From contig JBHIFB010000076.1 in NCBI GenBank assembly GCA_046760905.1, positions 1-14,699 of the forward strand: 14,699 bases of DNA. Direction: 5' to 3'. Positions 6,738 through 14,633 of the stretch are shown piece after piece. The position numbers and the translations under genes are program-made. Position 1 is the stretch's first letter. Each line of letters opens with the position of its first letter. The stretch comes from JBHIFB01 sp046760905 (GTDB lineage: Bacteria; Gemmatimonadota; CAZMKB01). The notes below the pieces were generated by a model. The model did not search any database, had not been told where the DNA came from, and saw nothing but the letters and a program-made list of their open reading frames with translations.

Positions 6738-8588
6738 TTACAACAGATCCCTGAGGATCAGATCCACCTCCCTTTCTACCTGACCGTTTTTAACAGTGAG
6801 GTGAATCCGCGTTCCAGGTGGGTCAGACCGGAATCGGTGTCGAAGCTCCGGGAGCGAGAGTTTCGTTGCGCTCTGCCCATCCACGGCAATTATTGTGTCG
6901 CCGGCTTCGAGACCTGACTCGGCAGCCGGTCCATTTTCTATCACATCGACAATCTCGAACGCAGAGTCGGCGAGGTTCACCCACATCCCCGACCTGTCGA
7001 ATACGTCCGGTTTCGATGCGTTGGCATTGGGCTCGAAGATAATCTCATGCCGGTCGTAGTTGAATGTGATGTTGAAACGCTTGAGTAGCCCTGCGCCCAC
7101 ATTGCCGGCCATATAAGGGTCTGTGAAGGCTCCCCCGGTCTGCAGCGATAGTTCCGTCACGGGATTATCAAACTCGATACCGTCCAGGAGCAGGAGCCTC
7201 GCCCGGGAAACCTTTGCGCGGACCGGTCCCCCGACCCCCCATCCTGTTACACCCTCCACTTTTGGCCTGAAGTGTTTCACCAACTCGTGCTTCTCCACAA
7301 ACGGTCCGGTCAGGGTGAGGGATGCGCGGCTGCCGGTATCGATGTCGAATTTCCCGGGAATCCCGTCGATTGAACCCTCGACCTGCGGTATCCTGCCGTT
7401 AAACTTGAATGGAATGACAGTCCCGTCACCTTCGTAGCTGAATGCATCGGGGCGGGTGAGGGTGAGGAGACTGTTCTCATAGTCGATCTTGACCACGAAG
7501 CGCCTGAATATCTCGTATCCGATTAGGCCTGATTGGGGAATCCCTTCGACGGCATAGAAAGATTCAAGAGGAAAGACGGCGAAAAGCTGGTCGAGGATTG
7601 TGACATCACCCACCGAGAGGGAATCTATTTTCACAAGGCTTACTTCTTCCGACTCTTCGCCCGCGCCCCGGGCCTGAAGCTTTCCCTCAGGCTCGAGTCC
7701 AAGCTCATCGGCCAGTGTGAAGGTCACGATGTTGGCACCGCCGGTATCGCAAAGGAGCAGAAATGGTCCCTTGCCGTTTAGTTTAACATCTACATACATA
7801 TGGTTATTCAGGAGCTGGAAGGGAACGGTGGTCGAGGTCCTGCCCTCGGCGAAGGCGAAGTCGGGGGGTGGAGGAGCAGGCATGCCAAAGAGCCCTTCCT
7901 CCAATGGAACGTTGAATTCCACCGATTCGATGTTAGTTAAAATGTCATACTGGGTTTCACCATTCGTGGACCTGGAATAGAAGGGATACTTGAGTCCGTT
8001 CACTTCTCGATAGTCGGAGAAGAAAACCGTACGTGTCTCAAGGGCCGTTTTCTCCACTGTACGGTCGATAAGCCAGGTGCCGGCATTCACCCAGAGGTCG
8101 AATGGACGGCCACTGTGTGGAGTGATCCTGAGTATGTGGAAATCCTTCCCTTCCTCTTCACGGGTTCCAGAGTATTCGATCTCGGCCGGCCACCTCTGGG
8201 GGTACCAATAGGCAAGGCATATCCTATAAGCTTCGTTGGCCGTCCCCAGAACCTCATCATCTCCCTGCCTCTGCCTAACCTGTCCGGATGAGTCTTTGGT
8301 CCAGATTGTTTCACCATCGAAGCCATCTTCACCGGTAACAGGTCCCAGACTGTAACGGCTGATGTGGCGGCCGGTTATGACATCTTCCCAGGATTCGGCT
8401 TTACCTTCGAGGCCTCCTGTAGCCAGCTTCATCTTAACATGTGCGGTACGTATTGAGTCCCATGCGCTACCACCAGAAGCTTTCTTGCACTTCTCAAGAA
8501 TATCCCGGCCATCGATGGCCCCGTATGACGGGAAGGAGGTGAGCCATACTGCAAGAATGAATACAGCCAGGGTCTTATTACGAATCAT
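6738..8588 (-). CDS. Secreted two-lobed retropepsin-like aspartic protease with LolA-like N-terminus and PDZ domain
   Basis: From the ATG at 8588 the protein has 616 residues. MIRNKTLAVFILAVWLTSF is a signal peptide, probably cut after SYG or nearby, so it acts in the periplasm or outside. Residues about 25-235 resemble the LolA/LolB-like fold of lipoprotein-carrier proteins. Two retropepsin-type units follow: LLCDTGGANIV (Asp281) with GLIGYEIFRRF (354-364), and KFDIDTGSRASL (Asp417) with GNVGAGLLKRF (495-505). Both keep the catalytic DTG, so the two could form one active site inside a single chain, as in pepsin. Residues about 533-612 are a PDZ domain (GPAAESGLEAGDTIIAVDG), likely for binding substrate C-termini. 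The start is set by AAGGAGG (8594-8600), five bases before the ATG; the longer frame from 8618 would place that site inside the gene. It is transcribed alone. The natural substrate is unknown. Confidence 0.88.
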   Translation of the reverse strand: MIRNKTLAVFILAVWLTSFPSYGAIDGRDILEKCKKASGGSAWDSIRTAHVKMKLATGGLEGKAESWEDVITGRHISRYSLGPVTGEDGFDGETIWTKDSSGQVRQRQGDDEVLGTANEAYRICLAYWYPQRWPAEIEYSGTREEEGKDFHILRITPHSGRPFDLWVNAGTWLIDRTVEKTALETRTVFFSDYREVNGLKYPFYSRSTNGETQYDILTNIESVEFNVPLEEGLFGMPAPPPPDFAFAEGRTSTTVPFQLLNNHMYVDVKLNGKGPFLLLCDTGGANIVTFTLADELGLEPEGKLQARGAGEESEEVSLVKIDSLSVGDVTILDQLFAVFPLESFYAVEGIPQSGLIGYEIFRRFVVKIDYENSLLTLTRPDAFSYEGDGTVIPFKFNGRIPQVEGSIDGIPGKFDIDTGSRASLTLTGPFVEKHELVKHFRPKVEGVTGWGVGGPVRAKVSRARLLLLDGIEFDNPVTELSLQTGGAFTDPYMAGNVGAGLLKRFNITFNYDRHEIIFEPNANASKPDVFDRSGMWVNLADSAFEIVDVIENGPAAESGLEAGDTIIAVDGQSATKLSLPELRHRFRSDPPGTRIHLTVKNGQVEREVDLILRDLL

Positions 8589-8986
8589 CATTTCCTCCTT
8601 GAAGCCGCTTGTGATCATGGAAAATTAGCAGGTCATTATCCCTCGATTCAGCACATATCTGGTTTATATACGATTTGGATAAGGCAAAGTTTCGAACGTT
8701 CGGATTTGGACTCTTTGACATATTTCATTTCATCATATAAGTTATAATAAATATCATGCTTCCATTACATGATCTTAAGTGTTGGACGGTTGAATAATAA
8801 TAAATAAGTAATCGGAGACCATTTTCAAGTTATAGTTTTGAACACAGATCAGGGATCTCGATCTGCAGTAATTTGTTTGACAGTATACCCATCCCATGAT
8901 ACCATCCAATACAGGGTGAAGATACTACTTAATTCCTGTGTGCCATGGCGTCGATAGTACCATAAGCATTTATTTGGAGCGTCTGT
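8589..8986. other. Divergent regulatory spacer between the aspartic protease and the glycyl-radical operon
   Basis: This is an AT-rich 398-base spacer with no gene. It holds the AGGAGG site of the protease gene (8594-8600), a perfect 10-base palindrome CGAACGTTCG (8693-8702), and a small inverted repeat ATCATG/CATGAT (8753-8773, 9-base loop). TTGACA at 8715-8720 has TATAAG 15 bases and TATAAT 22 bases downstream, neither at good spacing. The best promoter for the rightward operon is listed separately. A ribosome binding site GGAG (8976-8979) precedes the activase ATG. For the leftward protease gene I see only a TATAAA (8663-8668) without a matching -35. Confidence 0.5.
8877..8905 (+). promoter_or_regulatory. 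Candidate promoter of the activase/glycyl-radical enzyme operon
   Basis: A perfect TTGACA (8877-8882) is followed after 17 bases by TACCAT (8900-8905), and a TG one base before the -10 makes it an extended -10 type. Predicted transcription starts near 8912, leaving a leader of about 75 bases before the ATG at 8987. The -10 matches only 4 of 6 bases, so it may be a regulated promoter. Confidence 0.4.
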
Positions 8987-9895
8987 ATGATAAGCGGAAG
9001 AATTTTCGACATCAAGCGGTATGCGATAAATGATGGCCCGGGAATCCGGACGACGGTGTTTTTCAAGGGGTGTCCCCTTCGATGCGAATGGTGTCACAAC
9101 CCTGAGGGATTAGAATCACATCCAGAGTTCATTCTGCGCAAGGAAAAATGCCCAACATCCTGCATGTCCTGTATAGATGAGTGCCCCCAGAGTGCGATAA
9201 CGAAAGAGAAAAACTCAGTGGTAATTGATCGATTAAACTGTGACTTGTGCAGAAGGTGTCATGAAGCGTGCGTCTTCGAGGCACTGGCGATCGCTGGCAG
9301 GGAGGTGCCTGTCGAGAGCGTTTTAGTCGAGATGGAGAAAGACAGAGTGTTTTTCGATGAATCAGGCGGGGGAGTGACACTCTCAGGCGGAGAACCTCTG
9401 GCCCAACCCGATTTCTTGAGAGCGCTGCTCGAAGAGCTCAGGAAGAGGAAGTTCAACGTGGTGCTTGACACATCTGGATATGCACCTTCTGATGATCTGG
9501 GAGACATCATAGAGGGAGTGGATCTTATTCTGTACGATCTGAAGATCATGGATGACAGAGAGCACGAAAAACACACCGGAGTATCGAACAAATTAATCCT
9601 CGAAAACCTGAGGCGTATTTCAGCCAACGGGAAACCTGTGATAGTCAGGATTCCCCTTGTCTCGGGGATCACAGACGATGATGAAAACATCATGGCTATT
9701 TGCGACTATCTACTTTCACTTAGTGATATACGTGAGATCAACATCCTGCCGTATCATGAAGGGGGAGCCGATAAATACAGGCGGTTGAGGGGTAGCAATC
9801 CACGCAACAGATTCCGGCCACCTCCTGCCGAAAGGGTGGAAAAAATAAGAGGAATCTTTATCAGTGCCGGATTCGCGACAAGGATCGGCGGCTGA
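8987..9895 (+). CDS. Glycyl-radical enzyme activating enzyme (radical SAM), probable HypD activase
   Basis: The 302-residue protein generates the glycyl radical on its partner by reductive cleavage of S-adenosylmethionine. The radical-SAM cluster motif CX3CX2C is CPLRCEWC (Cys29, 33, 36). A ferredoxin-like insert carries two further four-cysteine sets, CPTSCMSCIDEC (55, 59, 62, 66) and CDLCRRCHEAC (85, 88, 91, 95), for two extra [4Fe-4S] clusters, as in the larger glycyl-radical activases and unlike the short PflA. GGVTLSGGEPL (128-138) is the SAM-binding GGE region. The opening IFDIKRYAINDGPGIRTTVFFKGC is typical of the family. GGAG lies seven bases before the ATG. The stop codon abuts the start of the downstream enzyme, so the pair is certainly one operon and the partner is evident. 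Activity requires anoxic conditions. Substrate class is inferred from the partner. Confidence 0.95.
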   Translation: MISGRIFDIKRYAINDGPGIRTTVFFKGCPLRCEWCHNPEGLESHPEFILRKEKCPTSCMSCIDECPQSAITKEKNSVVIDRLNCDLCRRCHEACVFEALAIAGREVPVESVLVEMEKDRVFFDESGGGVTLSGGEPLAQPDFLRALLEELRKRKFNVVLDTSGYAPSDDLGDIIEGVDLILYDLKIMDDREHEKHTGVSNKLILENLRRISANGKPVIVRIPLVSGITDDDENIMAICDYLLSLSDIREINILPYHEGGADKYRRLRGSNPRNRFRPPPAERVEKIRGIFISAGFATRIGG

Positions 9896-12274
9896 ATGAT
9901 GAATGAGAGAATAAGAAGGTTACGGGAAGAGAGCCAGGATGCAAAACCCTCGATCAGCTCTGAGCGAGCAATGCTTTTGACCGAGTTTTACAGAAGCGGC
10001 GTCAACAGTGAAGATTCGGTTCCGGTTCAGCGGGCACGCGCCTTCGAATACCTGCTGAGAAAGAAAAGAATCCATATCGGCAGAGATGAGCTCATCGTTG
10101 GCGAACGTGGTCACACTCCAAAAGCGACACCCACCTACCCGGAGATCTGCGCTCACACTATGAAGGACCTGGAAACTCTGCACACAAGAGAGAAGATACG
10201 TTTCATTGTTGATGATGAGACCAGGCAATTGTATGAGAATGAGATAATCCCCTTCTGGAAAGGGAGATCGATGAGGGAGATGATCTTTGGCAGAATGTCA
10301 AGAGAGTGGATGGATGCATTCGAGGCCGGTGTTTTCACCGAATTCATGGAGCAGAGAGCACCCGGACACACGGTGCTTGATGATAAAATATACAGGAAGG
10401 GATTCCAGGATCTTAAACGCGACATCGAAAAAAGTCTCGGCTCTCTGGATCCTTCGGAAGTCACCACAGCCGGTGAGAAGAGGGAGGAGCTGGAAGCGAT
10501 GTCCATATGCGCTGACGCTCTCGTCATGTATGCCGCGCGCCATTGCGATTGTGCGCTGAAACAGGCAGAGAAGGAAAGGGATCCAAAGAGGAGAGGTGAG
10601 CTGGAGCGGATTGCTGAAATCTGCATGCGGGTTCCGGCACATCCGCCGAGGGATTTCTGGGAGGCCCTGCAGTATTACTGGTTCGTGCACCTTGGTGTTA
10701 TCATCGAATACAACACATGGGATGCTTTCAATCCCGGACGGCTCGACCAGCACCTCTATCCCTTTTACAGAAAGGGGCTTGATGACGGCACACTGACCAG
10801 GGAGAGTGCGAGGGAACTGCTTCAGGCATTCTGGATAAAGTTCAACAACCAGCCTGCTCCTCCGAAAGTCGGGGTGACGGCCGAGGAGAGCAGCACCTAT
10901 ACAGATTTCGCGCTGATAAACACGGGCGGCCTCACAGCCGACGGCATGGATGCGGTGAATGAACTCTCATACCTTATCCTCGATGTGATTGAGGAGATGC
11001 GGATTCTGCAGCCGAGCTCAATGGTCCAGATAAGCGGGAAAACCCCAGAGAGTTTCTTGATAAGGGCTCTTGAGATCGTGAAGACGGGATTTGGTCAGCC
11101 TTCGTTCTTCAACACCGATGCCATAGTGAAGGAATTGGTCAGGCAGGGAAAATCAATCGAAGATGCTCGAAACGGTGGGGCCAGCGGATGCGTGGAGGCC
11201 GGAGCTTTTGGAAAGGAGAATTGCAATCTCACCGGTTACTTCAATCTGACGAAAGTGCTCGAAATCACGCTACACAACGGTAAAGACCCGAGGACGGGGA
11301 AAAGAATAGGTCCCCGGACGGGAAAGGTCAGCGAATTCAGATCCTTCGAGAAGCTGTTCAGCGCTTTCAGAAGACAGCTTCATCATTTCATAGACATCAA
11401 GATAGAAGGAAACTCCATTATCGAGAGATTATACGCAGACCACATGCCCGCACCTTTTCTCTCACTGCTCATCGACGACTGTATCTCCAGGGGATTGGAT
11501 TACCACGCCGGTGGCGCCCGATACAACACCTCTTACATACAGGGGGTCGGCCTGGGTACTATAACGGACGCCTTGGCCTCTATCAAGCACAACGTCTTCG
11601 ATAGAATGCATGTGAGCTTTTCCGATCTCATCGAGGCGCTGAGGAATGATTTCGAGGGCTTTGAGTTTCTCAGGCAGAGACTGTTGAACAAGACTCCAAA
11701 GTATGGAAACGATGATGACTATGCTGATGAAATCATGAACTACATCTTTGAAACTTATTTCGAGGCGGTTGATGGCAGGCCGAATACGAAAGGAGGGCAT
11801 TACCGGATAAATCTCCTTCCGACGACCGTGCACATCTACTTCGGAAAAGTTGTCGGGGCCACGGCAGATGGAAGGAAGTCGGGGGAGCCTCTCTCAGAAG
11901 GAATCTCTCCGGTTCAGGGGGCCGACAGGAATGGACCCACTGCCGTAATCAAATCCGCCGCCAGGATAGATCACATTCGAACCGGTGGCACACTGCTCAA
12001 CCAGAAATTCACGCCTCACCTTTTAGCAAATGAAGAGGGACTCAGAAAGCTCGCTCACCTCATACGGGCCTATTTCAAGCTGAACGGGCATCACATACAG
12101 TTCAACGTCGTCACCGCTGATACGCTTCGAAATGCCCAGAAGCATCCGGAAAAATATAGGAACCTCATCGTGCGAGTGGCCGGCTACAGCGACTATTTCG
12201 TTGATCTGGGCACCGAGCTCCAGAACGAGATCATCACGAGGACGGAACATCAGGCGTTTGAGAATCCTCCTTAA
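9896..12274 (+). CDS. hypD: Glycyl-radical enzyme, probable trans-4-hydroxy-L-proline dehydratase
   Basis: This 792-residue protein is a full-length glycyl-radical enzyme. The glycyl loop is RVAGYSDYF with Gly763, and the thiyl-radical loop is GASGCVEAG with Cys432 and the base Glu434. From memory, the Clostridioides difficile hydroxyproline dehydratase uses Phe152, His160, Asp278, Ser334, Asp339, Phe340, Cys434, Glu436, Tyr450, Thr645 and Gly765. Every one of these types occurs here two positions earlier (Phe150, His158, Asp276, Ser332, Asp337, Phe338, Cys432, Glu434, Tyr448, Thr643, Gly763). That enzyme dehydrates trans-4-hydroxy-L-proline to (S)-1-pyrroline-5-carboxylate, which a reductase turns into proline. 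The start abuts the activase stop; an ATG at the next codon is an alternative. Related dehydratases acting on N-methylated hydroxyproline or other substrates remain possible. The symbol hypD is also used for an unrelated hydrogenase maturation gene. Confidence 0.88.
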   Translation: MMNERIRRLREESQDAKPSISSERAMLLTEFYRSGVNSEDSVPVQRARAFEYLLRKKRIHIGRDELIVGERGHTPKATPTYPEICAHTMKDLETLHTREKIRFIVDDETRQLYENEIIPFWKGRSMREMIFGRMSREWMDAFEAGVFTEFMEQRAPGHTVLDDKIYRKGFQDLKRDIEKSLGSLDPSEVTTAGEKREELEAMSICADALVMYAARHCDCALKQAEKERDPKRRGELERIAEICMRVPAHPPRDFWEALQYYWFVHLGVIIEYNTWDAFNPGRLDQHLYPFYRKGLDDGTLTRESARELLQAFWIKFNNQPAPPKVGVTAEESSTYTDFALINTGGLTADGMDAVNELSYLILDVIEEMRILQPSSMVQISGKTPESFLIRALEIVKTGFGQPSFFNTDAIVKELVRQGKSIEDARNGGASGCVEAGAFGKENCNLTGYFNLTKVLEITLHNGKDPRTGKRIGPRTGKVSEFRSFEKLFSAFRRQLHHFIDIKIEGNSIIERLYADHMPAPFLSLLIDDCISRGLDYHAGGARYNTSYIQGVGLGTITDALASIKHNVFDRMHVSFSDLIEALRNDFEGFEFLRQRLLNKTPKYGNDDDYADEIMNYIFETYFEAVDGRPNTKGGHYRINLLPTTVHIYFGKVVGATADGRKSGEPLSEGISPVQGADRNGPTAVIKSAARIDHIRTGGTLLNQKFTPHLLANEEGLRKLAHLIRAYFKLNGHHIQFNVVTADTLRNAQKHPEKYRNLIVRVAGYSDYFVDLGTELQNEIITRTEHQAFENPP

Positions 12275-12323
12275 CTTATCCTAACATCCAACCATCACGA
12301 TCATATGGAATGCAACCTATAAT

Positions 12324-14372
12324 TCACTCTTCAAAGGAAGGGAGGTCTCCAACCACCGGCAGTATGATCCATGACGGGTATTCGCTATCGTGAAGTATGA
12401 GCGTCTCACCGTCAGTGAAGGTAGCCTGAATATAAGGTCCATCTCCCCAGGTTTCTCCGTCTTCAATGCCGAGACCTTTTCCCCAGTCCAGCACCTCTTC
12501 TCTGGACTTGTTGCTGAGACATACCTTGATTTTGTGACCCGGCCTGAACAGGTAGGACATGGCATAGAGATCATGGCTAAGGCTGAAATTCTGATCGGGG
12601 ATGTGCTCACTGCTCACGAAAGGTCCCATCGTGATTAGCACGTCTTCCTCACCTGCACCCGGTGACACATCCAGCACCTCCGTGAAGATCTGGAATTGTT
12701 CTCCAGTGGGCCTCACAGTATAGGCCACATGCGGAATCCCGGTCATCTCGAAAGAATCAATGAGCGCCGGCGATGTGTAGCACACACGGCACAGCGGTAT
12801 CGAGTCTGAGAAAGCGCCGACATCGGTGAGCAATCTGTTGGTGTAGCGGATTAGTCCATCCTCCGGGAGCTCATCGAAATGTTCCAGAACCCATGAGGCC
12901 CAATTCACTGACTCGGGGAGCTCTTCCTCGACGACATTAGAGACGGTGTCAGGGGCCTCGCTCCCTCCAGGAGGGGTGGGGCTCAGGGCACCGGCTTCTC
13001 GCAGGTAGATCGTGAATGATTGTGATCCTTCCGGTGGCCATGTGGGAGAGGTGCCGTACCTGAATGTGCCCTCCTTTAGATTGCGGGTTCCATAGATGAG
13101 GTAGACCACAGTAGAATCCTCAGGAATATCGGGACCCACATCCATCAGGTTGTGATCGAAGAACCTGGTGCGCATCTTCCTCTGAAGCAGGGCATCACCT
13201 CCGAAGCCGCCTGTCGTCCAGTTGTTGTGTCCACCATAGCCGGCATAGAGCCATACAGGAATCCCCATCTCTTTGATCTCCTGAAAGGCCGAGAGAACTT
13301 CATTAGCACGAACCTGCATGTCAGTCCAGTTGAGCTTCAGGAAAACGGCGACTGTGTCGGGGTGATCTTCGAGGCGGTCAAGGAGCCAGTCAGTGCTTAT
13401 CCACCTCCTCATCTCCTGCGACGTCTGCTCCCTGTTAACTCCGCTCAGCAGAGAAATCGCCCATCGCCAGTTGAGACTCTCGCCAGAATTCTCCAGGAGA
13501 TTACCAGCCTGTCGCCTCAAGAATTCGTATTTCGTCGAACCGTCGCTCGCGAGACCCTCCCACACGTTCGTCGTCGCATTCATTGGTATCAGGGCTCTCA
13601 ATCGTTCCTCGCCCACGAGCAGATTGAATCCGAGCAATCCACCGTGGGATCCCCCCATATACCCCAGCCTTTCCTGATTGACGGGCGCCTTCTCGATCAG
13701 ATGCGTTATGATCTCTCTCACATCCAGGGCCTCTAGCCTGCCACCATACAAGACATCCCCGCCGCAGTCCTGGCAGCCACGGGTGATTAGCCTCAGGATG
13801 GAATATCCCTTCTCTATGTTGTCAATGCCAGTTAGTATTCCCGTTCCCCTGTAATCCTCTGGATTCATGAATGTGGGGGAACCGCAGCCGCCGTGTCCGC
13901 TTATTATTACGGGCCACCCCTCGGGCGGTGGATTCTGTCGAGGGAGATCCAGCGCAACGCTTATCTTCACACCATCACGCATCGTGATATACTCCTCGAG
14001 GCGTATGAAGGTGAGTGAGTCCAGAACCATCACCTTTATCTGGCGTGTGTCGCTGTTTCCTAAATCATCTAACGCTTCGAGAACAGTGATATAGTCTCCT
14101 GTGTCGGCATATGCATGGGTGACTACCACGCCTGATCCAGACTCACCATCACCGAAATCCCACTCGAAGGATACGGGTTGGCCGGGGAAGTCGGACCGGC
14201 TCGCATCGAATGTGACCACATCGCCGGGCCTCACAGGGTTTGCGGAAACCGAGAAATCGGCATACTGCTCTTGGTCCTCAAGGGCATTGGCCAATGTGTG
14301 AAATGTAACCACACCCAGAAGATAAACGGCACAAAAGACTAACGGAGCACGGATCATCTTGGCTTTCACCAT
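12324..14372 (-). CDS. Secreted PKD-domain S15/CocE-type hydrolase, probable Xaa-Pro dipeptidyl-peptidase-like
   Basis: From the ATG at 14372 the protein has 682 residues. A signal peptide (basic MVKAKMIR, hydrophobic core, likely cut after ANA at 30) sends it out of the cytoplasm. Residues about 38-117 are a PKD domain with the hallmark WDFGDG (71-76). An alpha/beta-hydrolase domain follows: oxyanion region SGHGGCG (158-164), nucleophile GGSHGG (Ser242), probable acid Asp351 in NWTDMQV, and His382 in GYGGHNNW. Residues about 430-670 form the beta-sandwich of the CocE/NonD and PepX C-terminal type. S15 enzymes either release Xaa-Pro dipeptides or hydrolyse esters and amides; the sequence alone does not decide. 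AGGAGG (14378-14383), five bases before this ATG, fixes the start over an in-frame ATG at 14423. It converges on the hydroxyproline-dehydratase gene with only 49 bases between stops, and no terminator is visible there. Confidence 0.88.
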   Translation of the reverse strand: MVKAKMIRAPLVFCAVYLLGVVTFHTLANALEDQEQYADFSVSANPVRPGDVVTFDASRSDFPGQPVSFEWDFGDGESGSGVVVTHAYADTGDYITVLEALDDLGNSDTRQIKVMVLDSLTFIRLEEYITMRDGVKISVALDLPRQNPPPEGWPVIISGHGGCGSPTFMNPEDYRGTGILTGIDNIEKGYSILRLITRGCQDCGGDVLYGGRLEALDVREIITHLIEKAPVNQERLGYMGGSHGGLLGFNLLVGEERLRALIPMNATTNVWEGLASDGSTKYEFLRRQAGNLLENSGESLNWRWAISLLSGVNREQTSQEMRRWISTDWLLDRLEDHPDTVAVFLKLNWTDMQVRANEVLSAFQEIKEMGIPVWLYAGYGGHNNWTTGGFGGDALLQRKMRTRFFDHNLMDVGPDIPEDSTVVYLIYGTRNLKEGTFRYGTSPTWPPEGSQSFTIYLREAGALSPTPPGGSEAPDTVSNVVEEELPESVNWASWVLEHFDELPEDGLIRYTNRLLTDVGAFSDSIPLCRVCYTSPALIDSFEMTGIPHVAYTVRPTGEQFQIFTEVLDVSPGAGEEDVLITMGPFVSSEHIPDQNFSLSHDLYAMSYLFRPGHKIKVCLSNKSREEVLDWGKGLGIEDGETWGDGPYIQATFTDGETLILHDSEYPSWIILPVVGDLPSFEE

Positions 14373-14460
14373 TTCTACCTCCTGTTCTAAATGCTTCATG
14401 TCTCTATGACACGGCCCTCTCACGACAGAGATTGTATGCCTGATTGCCTCAGCCCCTTTT

Positions 14461-14485
14461 CATATTCTGTCTCTGGCAGAATATG
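14461..14485 (-). promoter_or_regulatory. Inverted repeat upstream of the S15 gene, possible operator
   Basis: CATATTCTG and CAGAATATG form a perfect 9-base inverted repeat around 7 bases. It lies about 25 bases upstream of TACAAT (14431-14436), which would put it at about -37 to -61 from a start near 14424, a usual place for an activator. No T-run follows on either strand, so it is not a typical terminator. Confidence 0.35.
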
Positions 14486-14558
14486 GGAAAATGAGATCTG
14501 AGCTGACATTGCATGAAGAGGCCATTGGGAAAAGAAGCCAGCTTTGATACTTATTCCT

Positions 14559-14613
14559 AAGTGCTGCGTTTCACAAATACGGTGACGTATCTTGGAAGTG
14601 AAACGCAGCACTT
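14559..14613. repeat. Long perfect inverted repeat with a nested hairpin
   Basis: AAGTGCTGCGTTTCAC (14559-14574) and GTGAAACGCAGCACTT (14598-14613) are perfect 16-base inverted copies separated by 23 bases. Inside the loop, ATACG-GTGA-CGTAT (14577-14590) forms a second hairpin. No T-run follows. It could be a REP-like palindrome, a structured RNA or a mobile-element end; sequence alone does not decide. Confidence 0.6.
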
Positions 14614-14617
14614 CCAT

Positions 14618-14633
14618 AGGGGCTATCGCCCCT
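14618..14633. repeat. Compact GC hairpin adjoining the long inverted repeat
   Basis: AGGGGC and GCCCCT form a 6-bp stem around TATC, only five bases after the long inverted repeat. A further pair CGGCGC (14636-14641) and GCGCCG (14664-14669) and the near-palindrome CCCCTGGGGG (14681-14690) follow, so the structure seems to continue off the right edge. Confidence 0.45.

Noticed and set aside
10153..10753. Two overlapping minus-strand frames of about 150 residues
   Set aside because: They are antisense shadows of the glycyl-radical enzyme; their serine-rich composition is what a reversed coding frame gives.
13152..13736. 194-residue plus-strand reading frame
   Set aside because: It is antisense to the catalytic domain of the S15 gene, with no motif of its own.
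14559..14613. Integron attC site
   Set aside because: The arms do not show the expected attC core motifs at the ends, and no integrase or cassette-like gene is present.
14420..14617. 65-residue minus-strand reading frame at the right edge
   Set aside because: It starts inside the hairpin cluster, crosses the 16-base inverted repeat, lacks a ribosome binding site and shows no motif.
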